Source: Mariprofundus sp. (GTDB taxonomy: Bacteria > Pseudomonadota > Zetaproteobacteria > Mariprofundales > Mariprofundaceae). Taken from it: DNA of 7,906 nucleotides. The position numbers were made by a program, and so were the translations under genes. The notes below the pieces were generated by a model, which was not told where the DNA came from, did no database searches, and saw only the letters and a list, made by a program, of their open reading frames with translations. The stretch is taken from contig JAUZQI010000192.1 in assembly GCA_030951095.1 (NCBI GenBank), forward strand, positions 1 to 7,906, given 5' to 3'. Shown here one piece after another: positions 6,879-7,906 of this stretch (within the stretch, counting starts at the first letter, position 1; each line of letters begins with the position of its first letter).

Positions 6879-7442
6879 ATGCGTCTGATTCTTGCTTCCA
6901 CATCCACATACCGAAGGAAGCTATTGAACAGACTGTGTTTGCCTTTCGAGCAGATCAGCCCTGATTTTGAGGAAAAGCAGCCCGGCAGCATGACCCCGGA
7001 AAAACTGGTCAGATTCAATACCCTTGGCAAAGCCCAAAGCGTCCTGTCTATATATCCGGATGCAACGGTAATCGCATCCGACCAGATTGCCGTATGTGAC
7101 AAACTGGTGCTGGGAAAGCCGGGCAACATTGAAAAAGCCTGTAATCAGTTGCGCATGCTTTCAGGTCGCACGGTCACCTTTATGACCGGTCTGGCCGTGC
7201 TATCTGAACACGCCGTAAAGTACGAAACTATTCCGTTTCATGTCAGTTTCCGACAACTCGCTGACGATGACATCCGCACCTATGTTGGTATCGAACAACC
7301 GCTGGACTGCACCGGCAGTTTCAAATCCGAAGGTCTGGGTATCTGCCTGTTTGAACGCCTGCAAGGCGATGATCCAACCGCCCTGATCGGCCTGCCACTC
7401 ATACGATTAAGCCAGTGGCTGGAACCCCTAAAACAGCTCTAG
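6879..7442 (+). CDS. yceF: Maf-family nucleotide pyrophosphatase, YceF type (7-methyl-GTP)
   Basis: Protein of 187 aa (E. coli YceF 194). Maf proteins hydrolyse non-canonical or modified nucleoside triphosphates to monophosphate and diphosphate; the YceF subgroup prefers 7-methyl-GTP and probably cleans the nucleotide pool. Seen: LILASTSTYRRKLL at 3-16 (substrate loop), VIASDQIAV at 64-72 with catalytic Asp68, LGKP at 78-81, TGSFKSEG at 145-152 and LFERLQGDDPTALIGLPL at 157-174. GSFKSEG assigns it to the YceF type rather than the dTTP/UTP-type YhdE. The ATG at 6879 has no Shine-Dalgarno and starts 27 nt after yacG; the MRLILAS start is typical of the family. It is the last plus-strand gene and faces the rRNA operon, with no terminator reading in its direction. 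Confidence 0.95.
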   Translation: MRLILASTSTYRRKLLNRLCLPFEQISPDFEEKQPGSMTPEKLVRFNTLGKAQSVLSIYPDATVIASDQIAVCDKLVLGKPGNIEKACNQLRMLSGRTVTFMTGLAVLSEHAVKYETIPFHVSFRQLADDDIRTYVGIEQPLDCTGSFKSEGLGICLFERLQGDDPTALIGLPLIRLSQWLEPLKQL

Positions 7443-7481
7443 AGATTTAGCAAGATAGCTTTTGCCGAAGCATTGGCAGGC

Positions 7482-7527
7482 ATAAACAAAAAGCCCCTTT
7501 GGAGCTTTCGCTCAACAAAGGGGCTTT
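7482..7527 (-). terminator. Intrinsic terminator of the rRNA operon
   Basis: Perfect 12-bp inverted repeat (7490-7501 and 7516-7527) with a further 4-bp inner stem closed by a GAAA tetraloop on the minus strand (GAGC-GAAA-GCTC). On the minus strand the hairpin is followed by TTGTTTATG, completing a T-rich run, so it stops transcription leaving the 5S gene. In the plus direction it is followed by GGGTAG with no T tract, so it should not act efficiently for the maf-side transcript. Confidence 0.92.
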
Positions 7528-7537
7528 GGGTAGTAAA

Positions 7538-7655
7538 TTCCTGGCATCGACCTACTCTCCCGTAGCGAACGCTACAGTACCATCGGCGCAAAGGAGCTTA
7601 GCTTCTGAGTTCGGGATGGGATCAGGCGTTACCTCCTCGCTATAAACACCAGGAA
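7538..7655 (-). rRNA. rrf: 5S ribosomal RNA
   Basis: Complete 5S gene of about 118 nt on the minus strand. The ends pair perfectly (TTCCTGG at 7655-7649 with CCAGGAA at 7544-7538). Universal internal blocks are present: GATCCCATCCCGAACTCAG (loop B/C region), then GCGCCGATGGTACTG, and GGGAGAGTAGGTCG (loop E region). Ends were set by the limits of helix I and could be off by one or two bases. It lies between the 23S gene and a strong terminator and forms the last gene of the operon. Confidence 0.96.
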
Positions 7656-7673
7656 ACTGGTGGATTGAATCGA

Positions 7674-7690
7674 TACTTATCAGATAAGTA
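7674..7690. repeat. Perfect 17-nt palindrome in the 23S-5S spacer
   Basis: TACTTATC-A-GATAAGTA reads as a complete inverted repeat around one central base. As RNA it would form a 7-bp hairpin with a 3-base loop. Flanking GATTG and CAATC lie symmetrically outside it and could extend the fold. It falls in the spacer of about 98 nt between 23S and 5S rRNA, which contains no tRNA. A role in pre-rRNA processing is plausible but inferred. Confidence 0.5.
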
Positions 7691-7753
7691 CTGATCCAAT
7701 CATTAGCTCGTATTTTGTGATGTAATCAGGACATTCCAATGCCTTAACGTTGC

Positions 7754-7906
<153 letters not shown>

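Overview
The window looks chromosomal and comes from a Gram-negative proteobacterium with roughly even GC content. ZapD, YacG, a gammaproteobacterial-style EF-Ts of about 293 aa and a YceF-type Maf protein point to the Beta/Gamma/Zeta part of the phylum. The S2 start ([25 protein letters not shown]) and the UppS motif RTGGEMRISNFHLWD are unlike textbook enteric versions. A Zetaproteobacteria-like lineage is therefore possible, but this is inference from remembered family patterns, not a database result.

Left half, minus strand (about 4123 down to 1): the classic translation and envelope operon rpsB-tsf-pyrH-frr-uppS-cdsA. It encodes ribosomal protein S2, EF-Ts, UMP kinase, ribosome recycling factor, undecaprenyl diphosphate synthase and the start of CDP-diglyceride synthase, which is cut by the window edge. 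Every junction downstream of tsf overlaps by 1 or 4 bases or has a 3-base gap, so the block reads as one transcript. A sigma70-like promoter with a GC-rich discriminator and a leader of about 100 nt precede rpsB. The leader contains an 8-bp inverted repeat, a candidate S2 autoregulation site.

Right half, plus strand (4368 to 7442): a divergent unit with dnaQ (proofreading epsilon subunit), tRNA-Gly(CCC), a small degenerate ABC-type ATPase, zapD (Z-ring cross-linker), yacG (zinc-binding gyrase inhibitor) and a YceF-type Maf nucleotide pyrophosphatase. The dnaQ promoter would place +1 on the A of the start codon, so the mRNA may be leaderless. ABC-zapD-yacG are overlapped (4 bases, then 1 base). 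The least ordinary item is the ABC protein: Walker A is intact, but the signature, catalytic Glu, Q-loop Gln and switch His are all replaced, and it is translationally coupled to ZapD.

Right edge, minus strand (7906 down to about 7480): the tail of an rRNA operon. It holds the 3' end of 23S rRNA, a spacer of about 98 nt without tRNA but with a perfect 17-nt palindrome, 5S rRNA and a strong intrinsic terminator. It is convergent with the maf gene, and no terminator for the plus-strand unit is visible.
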